40,336 bases of DNA from Coemansia sp. RSA 1804 (lineage: Eukaryota; Kickxellomycota; Kickxellomycetes; Kickxellales; Kickxellaceae). Below, piece by piece: positions 17,925-27,057 of this stretch. The stretch lies in assembly GCA_027578815.1 (NCBI GenBank), contig JANBTH010000070.1, forward strand, positions 1-40,336, given 5' to 3'. Under the pieces are notes generated by a model. It was not told the origin of the DNA and searched no databases. It saw only the letters and a list, made by a program, of their open reading frames with translations. Position 1 is the first letter of the stretch, and every line of letters starts with the position of its first letter. Position numbers and translations under genes: made by a program.

Positions 17925-18627
17925 TCTTACTGCCAGAAATAGGGTCGCTTTCTAAACCTAGTGTACCACGTATTCAGCTGTTGATGGATTATGCCGTATA
18001 AGGTTCGGGATATTTGCAGTCGGTTCAATAGGGAAAATGGGGTTACTACTTTTCAGAAACAAAATCTCTTTAAAGGCGGATGGGCTGTTTAGTAGGAGTT
18101 CAGTGGACTAGCAGCACTTCCAAGCGTCGCACTTTATGTTTTATGTCACAGACTGAAAGACAAGAATGCAAATTAGCCTAAAGGTGAAAAGAAGAAAGAA
18201 AAATAAAAACGAAATAGCACTGGTAATAGGTTGTTGACTGAGGCAAATGAGAAAGAAGAGCGTGTGCGGACATTGACAAGCACAAGGCTACCAAAACATT
18301 GCATCATGTTTTGGTTTTGGCTCAGCACAAAAGAAACAAGACAAATGGAGAAAAAAGACCGTCATGCAGATGATGCTCCAAACAGACTGACAGACCGGCA
18401 TACAGCAGAAGCAACAACAACAAAAAACAACAACATTAATGATGCCTTTTTCTGTTGGCAACGATGTCGCGGATCGCTGAAAGTTTGCACTGACTTGATT
18501 GGAAGAGCGATAAAAATGATTCATGATTTCTCTGACTTTTTTTTCCGTTTCTTTTTTCTTTAATATAAACCAAAAAATTCACCTTATTTCTGTTCTACCA
18601 ACCTACACTGTCAGATTCACAATCGCG
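17925..18627. promoter_or_regulatory. Divergent promoter, ADF-H/PH gene (-) and SNO1 (+)
   Basis: This 703-base spacer separates head-to-head genes. It contains a CAA/ACA-rich microsatellite near 18408-18436. On the SNO1 side there is a T-rich block (18533-18562) with AATATAAA at about 18561-18568, a plausible TATA box some 60 bases before the SNO1 ATG. No gene is seen. Confidence 0.4.
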
Positions 18628-19308
18628 ATGGCTCCAACAATCCGGATCGGAGTGCTTGCGCTCCAGGGCGCGTTTATCGAACACATCCATGCACTCAACT
18701 CCTTGCGCGACACAGAGCACATCAGCGACGCTATTGAGGTACGAACAAAGGAGGATCTGGCCTCTGTTGATGCGCTTATTATCCCAGGCGGAGAGTCGAC
18801 GACAATAGCGCTTGTTGCCGAGCGCTCGGGTCTGCTGGACGATCTGCGGGAGTTTGTTAAAGCAAAGCCTACGTGGGGTACCTGTGCAGGGCTGATCCTG
18901 TTGTCAAAGAATGCAGTGCACACAAAGAAAGGCGGGCAGAACCTGCTTAATGTGCTTCCAGTGACTGTGTATCGGAATCAGTTTGGTCGTCAGGCCGATT
19001 CGTTCACCACCAATATGTCCTCTCCTTGTCTGCAGGAGGTCTCGGAAGGCGCTAACGAGCCATTTGAATATGTGTTTATTCGCGCTCCAGCCATTGCGTC
19101 TATCGACGATTCGGAGGTCGAGCCGCTTGTGATGCTTCCGCCAGGTTACGGTCAGACAGAGATATCGGAGAATGGTGTCCTTGTTGCTGTCAAGTACCGC
19201 AACCTACTTGGAACGTCGTTTCATCCAGAGCTGACTACAGATAACCGCTGGCACCGGTACTTTGTCAGAATGGCTTTTGGTGGGGTGAGTCAAAACATCA
19301 AGATCTAA
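18628..19308 (+). CDS. SNO1: PLP synthase glutaminase subunit, PdxT/Sno type (226 aa)
   Basis: This subunit hydrolyses glutamine and channels ammonia to the Snz/PdxS synthase, which builds pyridoxal 5'-phosphate. The start MAPTIRIGVLALQGAFIEHI includes the family's GVLALQGAFxEH. PGGEST (53-58) and the catalytic triad are present: Cys86 in GTCAGLILLS, His199 and Glu201 in SFHPEL. RNQFGRQADSF and FIRAPAI are also diagnostic. The length is typical. The ATG at 18628 was chosen over an upstream in-frame ATG because homology starts here. The synthase partner is not in the window. It is a single exon, followed by a 178-base gap to the next gene. Confidence 0.95.
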   Translation: MAPTIRIGVLALQGAFIEHIHALNSLRDTEHISDAIEVRTKEDLASVDALIIPGGESTTIALVAERSGLLDDLREFVKAKPTWGTCAGLILLSKNAVHTKKGGQNLLNVLPVTVYRNQFGRQADSFTTNMSSPCLQEVSEGANEPFEYVFIRAPAIASIDDSEVEPLVMLPPGYGQTEISENGVLVAVKYRNLLGTSFHPELTTDNRWHRYFVRMAFGGVSQNIKI

Positions 19309-19486
19309 GGCCTGTCAATGTTTTTTTTACCTTTTGTCCTTTGTCTTTCTTCATCAATGGCCTTTATTTATCCCTTCTTTTTATTTTACACTATACAGCG
19401 CTATTCTAGATTTCGTTTCCTTCAATTCAAAAAGAATACTAGATTAGTTTGCTAGCAAAAGACGGGTAGCGTCAGACAAAGGGAAT

Positions 19487-20590
19487 ATGGATGAGCTGGG
19501 ACAAACACAAGGATTCTCATTGCCGAGTCTGGGAACTTCAGAAGCTGTGGTTTTCCCTGACGAACCGCTACTTTTGCGTCTGGATATGGCGACCTATGCG
19601 TTCTATCAAACCCTGAGAGAAGAGGATGCCTGTGAGAAAAGAATGCTAGAGATTGCCACAGCCTTTGCGAACGTTTCCGTGCAAACGCGGCTTGTGAGTA
19701 AGAAAGATATAAAAAAATACGGACGTTTTGCCCATCAAGCGACAACGAATGATATCATAGTTAGGTACCAAGAGCGCGAGAAGCAGCTGTTGCAATCTGG
19801 AACCTGGGACATGCAGTGGGGTCTGAGATGGCTGTTGTCGTTTATAGTATTGATAGAGACTCCTGTCTTGAACAAAGTCAATGCAAAGGCAATGCTCTCT
19901 GTTGCCAGAAAATGGATATGTGCCTTGAAAAAGGCGCGGATCCAAGAGGTTGAAGAACAGTTTTCAGAACTGGAGCAGATCACATGTGTTGCCAGTGATG
20001 AGCTGGTTGCTTCGCTCTCCGTTTCCGAGAAACTGCCTGGTAGATTCAACGCAGCATGTAGCCTTGTTTTTGCTGGAAGGCTAAAAGAAGCGCTTGTTGA
20101 TCTCTATATGCCAAAGTGGGCGGTATCCGACCATGGCGCGACCACAGAGTCTCGGTATGCCGCAGCGCAGAACACGGCAAACAGCCGGTTGTCGCTTGCG
20201 GAGGCCAAAGAGTGTATTATCCAGGTTTTCGATTCAGAGTATTTGAGTCAGGTTGTCTGCACACATAGCATAGCGTGCGACCTGCGAGTGAGCGGAATAT
20301 CTGGACCTGGCAATGATGAGTCCGATAAAGACGGATATGCTGTAAAAGGAAAAGCACATAATACCACGTCTTTCCACAAGGTTTACGTCTATATGTACAA
20401 TCGCTTGGCATCAGTGGATGAAGGCGACCGACTAACCCTATACTTGGAAAGCGACGTAGTTGCAGAGCTACGTCCAGGATTTGTACTTGAGACAACACTG
20501 CACACTTTGAACAACGGATACCATTACATTGATTCAGTCACTATGGTATGGCCAAGCTATACACCTCTGGAGTATGTGGACGCTGTATGA
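19487..20590 (+). CDS. Arb1-like Argonaute siRNA chaperone (ARC) subunit, tentative (367 aa)
   Basis: In fission yeast Arb1 binds Argonaute in the ARC complex during heterochromatin RNAi. Three features here recall that family. A helical block (LLSFIVLIETPVLNKVNAKA then VARKWICALKKARIQEVEEQ) resembles the Arb1 region before the W/F motif. LPGRFNAACSLVFAGRLKEA resembles its FNxAC-FGG stretch. The C-terminal VVAELRPGFVLETTLHTLNN and YHYIDSVTMVWPSYTPLEYV resemble its PGM-NG-ID-SFYTPL ending. The match is from memory of family patterns, without an alignment, so the assignment is moderate. It is one exon with no membrane segments or signal peptide. If wrong, it is a fungal protein of unknown function. 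Confidence 0.5.
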   Translation: MDELGQTQGFSLPSLGTSEAVVFPDEPLLLRLDMATYAFYQTLREEDACEKRMLEIATAFANVSVQTRLVSKKDIKKYGRFAHQATTNDIIVRYQEREKQLLQSGTWDMQWGLRWLLSFIVLIETPVLNKVNAKAMLSVARKWICALKKARIQEVEEQFSELEQITCVASDELVASLSVSEKLPGRFNAACSLVFAGRLKEALVDLYMPKWAVSDHGATTESRYAAAQNTANSRLSLAEAKECIIQVFDSEYLSQVVCTHSIACDLRVSGISGPGNDESDKDGYAVKGKAHNTTSFHKVYVYMYNRLASVDEGDRLTLYLESDVVAELRPGFVLETTLHTLNNGYHYIDSVTMVWPSYTPLEYVDAV

Positions 20591-20846
20591 GACACTTGTC
20601 CAGATGGGATAGCAAGCAAAAGAAGAATGGTGAATGATTCATGTTATGACACCAATCAGAAGGGTGCCATAAACATTTATACTTGGGCTCATCCACATAT
20701 TCCGCAGCACAATGAGAAATGGGCAAGCCGTTAAAAATATGGACAAAACCTCTCATCATACGCAAGCAGCATAACAGCATTTATTATTCGTTCTTTTCTT
20801 TTCCGGATTTTCTTTTGTCATTTATGAAAGACATTTACTATCTTTA
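20591..20846 (+). promoter_or_regulatory. Spacer and promoter before the 20847 gene
   Basis: A 256-base spacer between two plus-strand genes. It becomes T-rich shortly before the ATG at 20847. No gene is seen. Confidence 0.3.
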
Positions 20847-21526
20847 ATGGACAGCAAGGTCTTTCAGCCAGACATTGAGTCGCTCTTTGTTGACCATGTC
20901 AAGAATGCCGACGTTGTTTCCGATATTAATTGCGCGGATGTAAGCGCACGGATGCTTTCCAAAGCAAAGTCGGCTGTGTTCGAGTCGGAGAGGATTCAAG
21001 CGGTGTTTATTGAGTGCAATAATCGCAAAGGATTTCTGGACCTGGTTGCCAATGGTGAAAGCGATATGACGACTCAGCGACACAGCATGTCAATTAATGC
21101 CTCAGCGGCTGGAAATGGACATGCCAATGCATTGGATCGAATAGCGATAAAGTTCACACCAACAACAGAAATGTTTTGCGCTCTTCTTGCGACATGGCAC
21201 TATTGTAATGGAGCTACACATCGAGGGAGAGACGTGGGGAGCAAGTATGATGAAGATGACTTTATTCTATGGCACAACCATGACATGGGGCTAGTGGAAG
21301 GAACTAGAGAGAGGACAGAGACATTGCCAGACTATATATTCATCGATGGAATCGATAGAATTGCGTCTACGGACAGGTAAGTCGATGCTGTCACTTGCTT
21401 TCCCTTTCTTTCTATTTGCAGCATTTGAGCAGTTCCTCCTACTCGAATGCAGCAAAGCAAGGGTTGTGGCCCAGGAAATATGCATTTCTTTCAATGTTGA
21501 TGCATAGTGCATTAATTGAGTGCTAG
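20847..21526 (+). CDS. Spliced small protein, possibly RecA-fold (Rad51-paralogue-like), function unknown
   Basis: Exon 1 is 20847-21376, ending at the donor ACAG|GTAAGTCG. Two acceptors lie 11 bases apart. TTTGCAG|C (exon from 21422) stops at once, giving 178 aa ending STDSI. GAGCAG|T (exon from 21433) gives a 208-aa form ending at 21526. I do not firmly recognise the protein. Strand-like AVFIECNNRKGF (52-63), a later IAIKFTPTTEMFCALLATWH and LPDYIFIDGIDRIAS recall the beta strands and Walker B of RecA-fold recombination paralogues such as XRCC2. The P-loop position (DVVSDINCADVSAR) has no GxxGxGKT. This is a resemblance only; the fold assignment is speculative. Confidence 0.5.
21377..21421 (+). 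other. 45-nt intron (56 nt if the distal acceptor is used)
   Basis: The intron starts GTAAGTCGATG and ends in a strong pyrimidine tract TTCTTTCTATTTGCAG. A second AG at 21431-21432 would extend it by 11 bases and change the C-terminus of the protein. Confidence 0.65.
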
Positions 21527-21951
21527 GGTTTCTGCTTAGAATGTTGCGTTCAAGCATACCCTCCTCGCCCACTTTTATCGCTGCATTTTTAATTTTAATA
21601 TTCTTTGCCGGGTATTCTGCTTGCTTTTTTGGGAGGGTTTATGTAGCATGCCGTATACATGGTCACTACTGAACAACACAATGGACTACATAAATAGAGC
21701 ACGTCAAAACCGAGGCATGCTCAGACAGTGTCAACTTGTTGTTGGGCTTGTGGAAGACGCGTTGTGACGGAGCACTTGACGGTGGGAGACGTATTTTCCA
21801 GGCTAAGAAGCTAGCGGTGACTGTTTTTGTATCATTCAACGCAATGGGGTCAGAATGTGGTGCTGTTTTCTTTTTGCACGTACAGAAATGCATAATTTAG
21901 ATTACAACCAAAGCAGAAAGAATTCACAAAAGAAAAATAGAACATTTTGTT
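21527..21951. other. Convergent 3' spacer before bHLH gene 1
   Basis: These 425 bases separate convergent genes. The sequence is AT-rich and I see no gene or structured RNA. Confidence 0.3.
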
Positions 21952-22971
21952 CTATATAGTCAAAAAGCTAATAGAGTTTTTGACTTGCGGCACACAATTG
22001 TCAGATTCAGGCCTGGTTCCAGAGGGCAGAATGTCGGCGATGTTGGCGGGCAAGGGGCCACGGAACGGAGAAATCGTTGAGACAGTGGATGATGCCTTTG
22101 AAGAAGTAGGGGAGCTCGAAGGCACCAGCTCTGGCAAGTCGGATGAGCTAGTGGATTCGTTGCATGAGCGAACGACCACCTTCTCTTGGAAAAGCGGAGA
22201 AGGGGCGGCAGGTGACGGGCGTGCAGTTGCAACAATAGCTGAATCGGCAGTGTTGGGAGAGACCATTGTTTGGCGGAAGGAGCACATGGGCAATGGAGAA
22301 GCGTGTGGAGAACCCAGAGCGTTGGGTATGGGCGTGACTTGCTTTTCGATGCCGACACTGCTGGTTCTGCGACGCTTTCTGGGAGAAGGGGATGAAAGCA
22401 AGACACCAGTGGTAGTTCCAGCTCCAGTCGTATTTGTGGCAGCATATGGCAAAGGGCTTTGCGCCGACTGCTGCTGTTGAAGCTCTTTTATGTAGCTGAC
22501 GCACTGCTCAAGTACCTCGAGCTTCTGCAGGCGTGCCTCGTTGCGCAGCCACGGGATCAGGGCTTTCAGTTCGTTGATAATGTTGTTGGTGCGTTCCCTG
22601 CGTCTGCGCTCCATTGCCGAGTGGGAGATGCGACGCTTGCGCTCGCGCTCTTCAGCACCGTTTGTTATGGCGGAGGCGGAGACGGATGCGGCAGCGAGGT
22701 AGCGAGAGGTGTGGAATGCAGAGGCGTTGGACAAAGACGGGGGGATATGGTCGTCATAGACGGATGGTGGAAACGACAAGTTCTGGCTCGATGGGTGCTG
22801 GTGCTGGTGGTGGTGGTGGGGTGCAGGCATGGTGTGTGGGGCGGGGGGCGAGAGAGAGGAACCGCCGGCATAATGCTGGTGGTGCGGATAGTGGAGAGAT
22901 GGTGCAGCAGGCATTGGGTTGGCAGCGGTGCTGCGAGCGTAGTGTGGAGAGGTGGTACCAGTCATGTACAT
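21952..22971 (-). CDS. bHLH transcription factor 1 (339 aa)
   Basis: A basic helix-loop-helix DNA-binding domain lies at about 108-166 (RRISHSAMERRRRERTNNII, then LIPWLRNEARLQKLEVLEQC, then YIKELQQQ). The basic region has His117, Glu121 and Arg125, the class B pattern that reads CACGTG. The N-terminus is rich in His, Pro, Ser and Ala (PHHHHQHQHP). The C-terminus is Ser/Pro-rich with a basic PRKRRR segment likely to be a nuclear signal. There is no leucine zipper extension. It resembles fungal regulators of the Ino4/Cbf1 group, but the target pathway cannot be named. It is single-exon. A related bHLH gene lies head-to-head 4.1 kb away. Confidence 0.9.
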   Translation of the reverse strand: MYMTGTTSPHYARSTAANPMPAAPSLHYPHHQHYAGGSSLSPPAPHTMPAPHHHHQHQHPSSQNLSFPPSVYDDHIPPSLSNASAFHTSRYLAAASVSASAITNGAEERERKRRISHSAMERRRRERTNNIINELKALIPWLRNEARLQKLEVLEQCVSYIKELQQQQSAQSPLPYAATNTTGAGTTTGVLLSSPSPRKRRRTSSVGIEKQVTPIPNALGSPHASPLPMCSFRQTMVSPNTADSAIVATARPSPAAPSPLFQEKVVVRSCNESTSSSDLPELVPSSSPTSSKASSTVSTISPFRGPLPANIADILPSGTRPESDNCVPQVKNSISFLTI

Positions 22972-23579
22972 TTTTCTTAGCGGAGCGGGGTTAGACAGGT
23001 GTAGGCGAATAATAGGCAGCAGAAGGCAAGATGAGAGCTGAACCAGAAAGGCAAAGAAGGTCTAATTCCTGTCTGAAGCAGCAGCAGCAGCGGCGGCGGC
23101 GGCGGCGGCGGCCACACGTATTTATATGGTGAGAGCGACAGGGAAGGGCGTCTTGCCGCAATTGGAAATGTGCAGCAGGCAAAAGACAGACACAGCTTGC
23201 TGGGGCCAGCGCTCTTCTGTGCCTTTCCTCCCGTCCACACACAGCGCTTGGAAACGGCGGGGCAGCATGCGGGCAGCAGCAGCCACTGGCCAGACAGACG
23301 AGACGCCGCTGCTCTGCAGACAAGCAGGCAAGAAAGCAAGAAAGCAAGCGTGCGCATGTGCGTATGCATTGTCCCGGGCGCATCCGGGTCGCAGCAGAGG
23401 CTGGCTAGCCAGGAGGCTCTTCTGTGCATGTGCGCCAAATGTTCTCTCAGGATTGCCGCTGGATCTTTTTGCAAGCAGAAGAGCGCGCGCACACGCGCCA
23501 ATCCCTGCCCAGAGCCCACGCAATCACACAAGCCCTGATGTTTCACATGGCAGTCCGTAGCAGCGCCTACGGAACCCAC
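22972..23579 (-). promoter_or_regulatory. bHLH1 promoter and leader: TATA box, CGG/GCA repeat, GC-rich block
   Basis: Going upstream from the ATG at 22971: a GCA then CGG trinucleotide repeat at about 23077-23112, then TATTTATA at 23119-23126 (TATAAATA on the minus strand). The repeat would lie in the 5' leader as CCG and TGC triplets. The next 450 bases are clearly more GC-rich than the rest of the window, and several overlapping frames stay open on both strands as a result. None of those frames shows a domain or convincing start. Confidence 0.55.
23077..23112. repeat. Trinucleotide repeat (GCA)n(CGG)n in the bHLH1 leader
   Basis: Four GCA units run into about seven CGG units without a break. 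On the bHLH1 transcript it would read as CCG then TGC repeats, about 105-140 bases before the ATG. Confidence 0.85.
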
Positions 23580-24891
23580 TTTCTCCGCGGTTTCTTGCTC
23601 TACAAGAATGCTACATCCGCTGCACGCTTGGGCGGCAGCAGCGGAAGAGCGTTGGCGCTGCTGTAAGCCGTTCTATTTGCAAGTCAGCTTTTCCGTCATG
23701 CCACTTTGGACGCGCAGGCCTACTGGGCTCTTGCTCTCTTTTCTTATTTATTTGCAAAACGGGAAATCGGGACGCAGATCGCCCAATGTCTGCAATACCC
23801 GTCTGTGGGCACATGCCACCGCAGCCACCAACAAAGTACTAACATCTCCCCTTTTGCTTTTGACACATTTTTTGGTCCATATCAAATAAGCTTCCGTTTG
23901 CGCATTGCTCTGTTCTCCATATTCGGCTGTAGCAATGGTCGCCCCTGTCTAGCTGCCAGCTAAAGGCACACTTGCACTTAATATAAGACCATCATGTGGG
24001 TTGTCAGCGCATGACTGCTGTTTGTAACATTGTTCTTTTAGCTTGCTGTCAGCACAAAAGTTCGGGGATCGCCTGCGTACGGGCATTCTCGGCAGCCGCA
24101 AGGCCTGCGGGTAAAGTCTCCGCCGGAGCGTTATGTCTTTGGCGGCGATTATGTTGCATATCTTTGCTTGATTCAAATTTGCCCTATTCATGTACGATGT
24201 GTGTTAGAATTTTACGGTGCCATTCATACACACCAACTCGCTCACTGTGGATAATGACATGCGAAAGACAAATGTGTTGTGACCGCTTTTGTTCATCTGT
24301 CTCAGCTGTTTCCAAGGGGGGTGTCTGTCAAAGATACGGCTCCTTGTTAATTAAATGATAAGAAACTGTCACAGATCTTTGCTGTTACACTATTTTCGAC
24401 TCTTCTCGCCAAACATGTGCTTCAAAAGCAGTTCCTCTTTTTATAATAGCCTCCACAATTGTCTTCCTTGTTTATCTTCATATGCTCCTTTACCTGAATA
24501 GGCAATTGGGAGTAAGTGTGTTCACGGCCAGCAAATGGCGGATACGCGGCAAAGCCGGAGATAACCGGCTTGGCAGGGAGGTATCCATTTTCAGTTGACT
24601 TGACACGGTGTTTTATGTCGATCCTGCGCTCAGACCAATTCTTCCCGAGAATGCTGCAATATGAATGGAAGCATTTTTTTCATTAGCCATACGCCGCCAA
24701 TATGTTTTTGTTTTTTTTTTGCAAGTCGTCATCCTGTGCATAGTCTGTTCGATTGCGGTGTACAAGCAAGGGCTATTTTCTGTCACAAGAATGCCACCTT
24801 CAAATAAATCAACAGCACCGCGGATCACATTTGCAACAGACACCTAGGATCCAAAATAGGATCCAGAAATGTTGACTGTGGAATTTGTGTC

Positions 24892-24897
24892 CACGTG
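24892..24897. promoter_or_regulatory. CACGTG E-box between the bHLH genes
   Basis: A perfect class B E-box in the middle of the shared intergenic region. Both flanking bHLH proteins have the His-Glu-Arg residues expected to read this site, so auto- or cross-regulation is possible. Confidence 0.4.
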
Positions 24898-25138
24898 CTT
24901 GATGCACCCCTTTCACTCGTTCCGCCCCAGTTGTGTTTGCCTGTTTTGATCTGCATTTTATGAAACATTCGAAACACGCTTACCAAATGAAGCGATTCTT
25001 GTCTGGAATGAGCAAAAAAGAACAGCTTGATTTGATGCCAATGGCTGACATTTATTTTTGTAGGCAGAATGTGCTTATCCCCCGCTTCCAAGAGCTCAAA
25101 AAGAATAAAGTCCCACGCTAATACTACTAATATTTTCC

Positions 25139-25158
25139 GAAAGGCGATATCGCCTTTC
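25139..25158. repeat. Perfect 20-bp palindrome
   Basis: GAAAGGCGATATCGCCTTTC is its own reverse complement with no spacer. It is GC-richer than its AT-rich surroundings. It could bind a dimeric protein or extrude as a cruciform. Confidence 0.75.
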
Positions 25159-27023
25159 TATGTGCAAATTTCAACACTATGAACTTTTAATTACGGAGGT
25201 TTTGGGTCTTACATTGGTCTCCAGTTCTTCCACCGCACCAGACATTCCCTCAGAAATTCCAATATCTTCATAACGAGCTAGTTACACTTGCCATTTGCGA
25301 CAACTGTGCTGCGGACAATCTGTCGAATTGGTGACTGAAACACCCTCTCCATTTTCTCATAACTGGTGGCGCTTGTGACAGCCTCTCCACTTGATAATAG
25401 CCGTCGAGAAGAGAAAGAGCCATATTATATGGAAATCGGCGCTATAGCTTTATTTCCTCTACTCGCAGAAAAAATAGTATGTGTGGCTCAACGAGGACAC
25501 TGGGAAGTTGGCGGTACACGTCCCCATGCTTTTCTCTTTGTCGCTATTACTATACACGCCTTTTTTACAATGCCAAAGCCTGCATGCCATATCATTTCAA
25601 GCATTTGGTTTGGTTATGACAAATGACAATTTATTCATTGCTCATTCATGTGTGGATGGCACTTTGCAAAGCTTCTTGTAAGGCTAAATCAAGTGTTCAT
25701 TCACAACCTACGGCCATGCACCCTATACTTGCTGTGCCCTTGGAATGGGCTTATGTGTATGTATTCTCACTCAGCAGTATGGGGATCACGGCAAAATAAA
25801 ACCGATAGTTTGTATGTCCAAAAGAGTTGAATGCTATTAGTAATCTGCCTCTGTTACAAATAGTCATCCCAAAAAAAAACAATAACAGTGAAATGATAGC
25901 AAAACCAAAGTACAGCCAAGACTGGTGAAATGCGGCGCGTGTATTCAGCTGAAGATGACTCTACCGTTCCAATGCCTTTTTTATAAACCAAGCACAGCGT
26001 TCAGGCGCAAATCTCCCAAGCGCGAGACTTTTTTCAGGCACGGGGCGATTGCCCTTATAATTCCTTAGCCGAGACCAGAGAACGAGGCTCACAAGGGAGG
26101 GGGTGTTGAGCACATCCCCCTTTGCGTTTATTTGACGGCATACGCTAATTGCTATTATTATCATTATTGTTTCTGTTGCTACTGATAAGCCCAGCATAGG
26201 CATGTGCTGAGTACGAGAGAAACGCTGGCACTGGAGCAGCCTTTGTTTGATAAAGACCTTACAAAATAAAGCAAGGCTTGGGTTTCCCGTCCATTTTCCT
26301 TGCTCCACTTTCTCCTTGCATGCTCAATGACAGCAATGGCGTTATTTTCTATTTTTCTGCTCTCTATGTTTCCATATGTTATCAGCACATTCATGGGAGT
26401 TTTTCCCTCATTTTCCTTGCACAACTATATTTCCTGTTTGCGCTGAAAGTCGAGTAGCAAAAGGGAAAATGTCCGCGCTTTCATTTTAACATGCTGAGCA
26501 GGGATACTTTTTCTTATGCATTGGTTATTTTTACTTTAAATACAAAGCTCCGAGGCGGATAAAATCTCCTTTCAATTTTTTTGCAGCTTTTAAAAGAAGC
26601 TTACTTTGATTAGACCCCTTCTTTCTTGTATATTGCCTATCAACAATCTAATCTCTCTGAACAACTGGCTCACATATCTCTAGTTGGTTGTGAGTGTTAC
26701 CTTATTCTTATTTTTCATTGTTATTGTGCTAGAAATTCAACAGCTGCTAATACTCGTAAGCCGAAAAGCGGTCTGCCTTCTGTACGTAGCACCAGTTTCT
26801 CTTTATCAACCTTTGCTTATTATTATTGCAAAGAGCAACCGACCTTTTCTTTACTTTTGAGATCTGTCATTTGACGTATAAGCACACCTATCTATATGGC
26901 AATATCGATGGATAATGTTTATAACTATTCAATGTTTTTTTTACAAAAAGTTGTTTTTAACACAATACACGGTCTCATACTAGCATACAAGCATTTGCTA
27001 ACATAGGAACAATATTCGCTATC

Positions 27024-27032
27024 ATTATATAT
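27024..27032 (+). promoter_or_regulatory. TATA box of bHLH gene 2
   Basis: An ATTATATATAG stretch lies about 30 bases before the first in-frame ATG at 27058. It is very near the start codon, so the leader would be short, or another start is used. Confidence 0.4.
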
Positions 27033-27057
27033 AGAGATTTTGCAACCAGCTGATATT

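Larger units (their letters stand above)
23580..27057. other. Gene-poor region between the two bHLH genes
   Basis: About 3.5 kb without a convincing coding gene on either strand; the longest frames are below 120 codons and show no family features. Visible landmarks are a 7-bp-arm hairpin at 24552-24571, a GGATCC direct repeat near 24846-24864, a CACGTG box at 24892-24897, a perfect 20-bp palindrome at 25139-25158 and a TATATATAG-type box near 27024-27032 before bHLH2. No tRNA box A/B pair was recognised. The region could be long regulatory DNA and/or untranslated leaders, or contain a non-coding RNA. Confidence 0.5.

Noticed and set aside
18523..18627. Upstream in-frame ATG for SNO1
   Set aside because: It would add 35 residues of T-rich, hydrophobic leader ahead of MAPTIRIGVLALQG, where family homology begins; the stretch also contains the likely TATA box.
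22977..23579. 200-codon minus-strand frame and 122-144 codon plus-strand frames upstream of bHLH1
   Set aside because: They overlap each other on both strands in a GC-rich promoter stretch, contain the CGG repeat, and show no domain, signal or conserved start. Composition explains the lack of stops.
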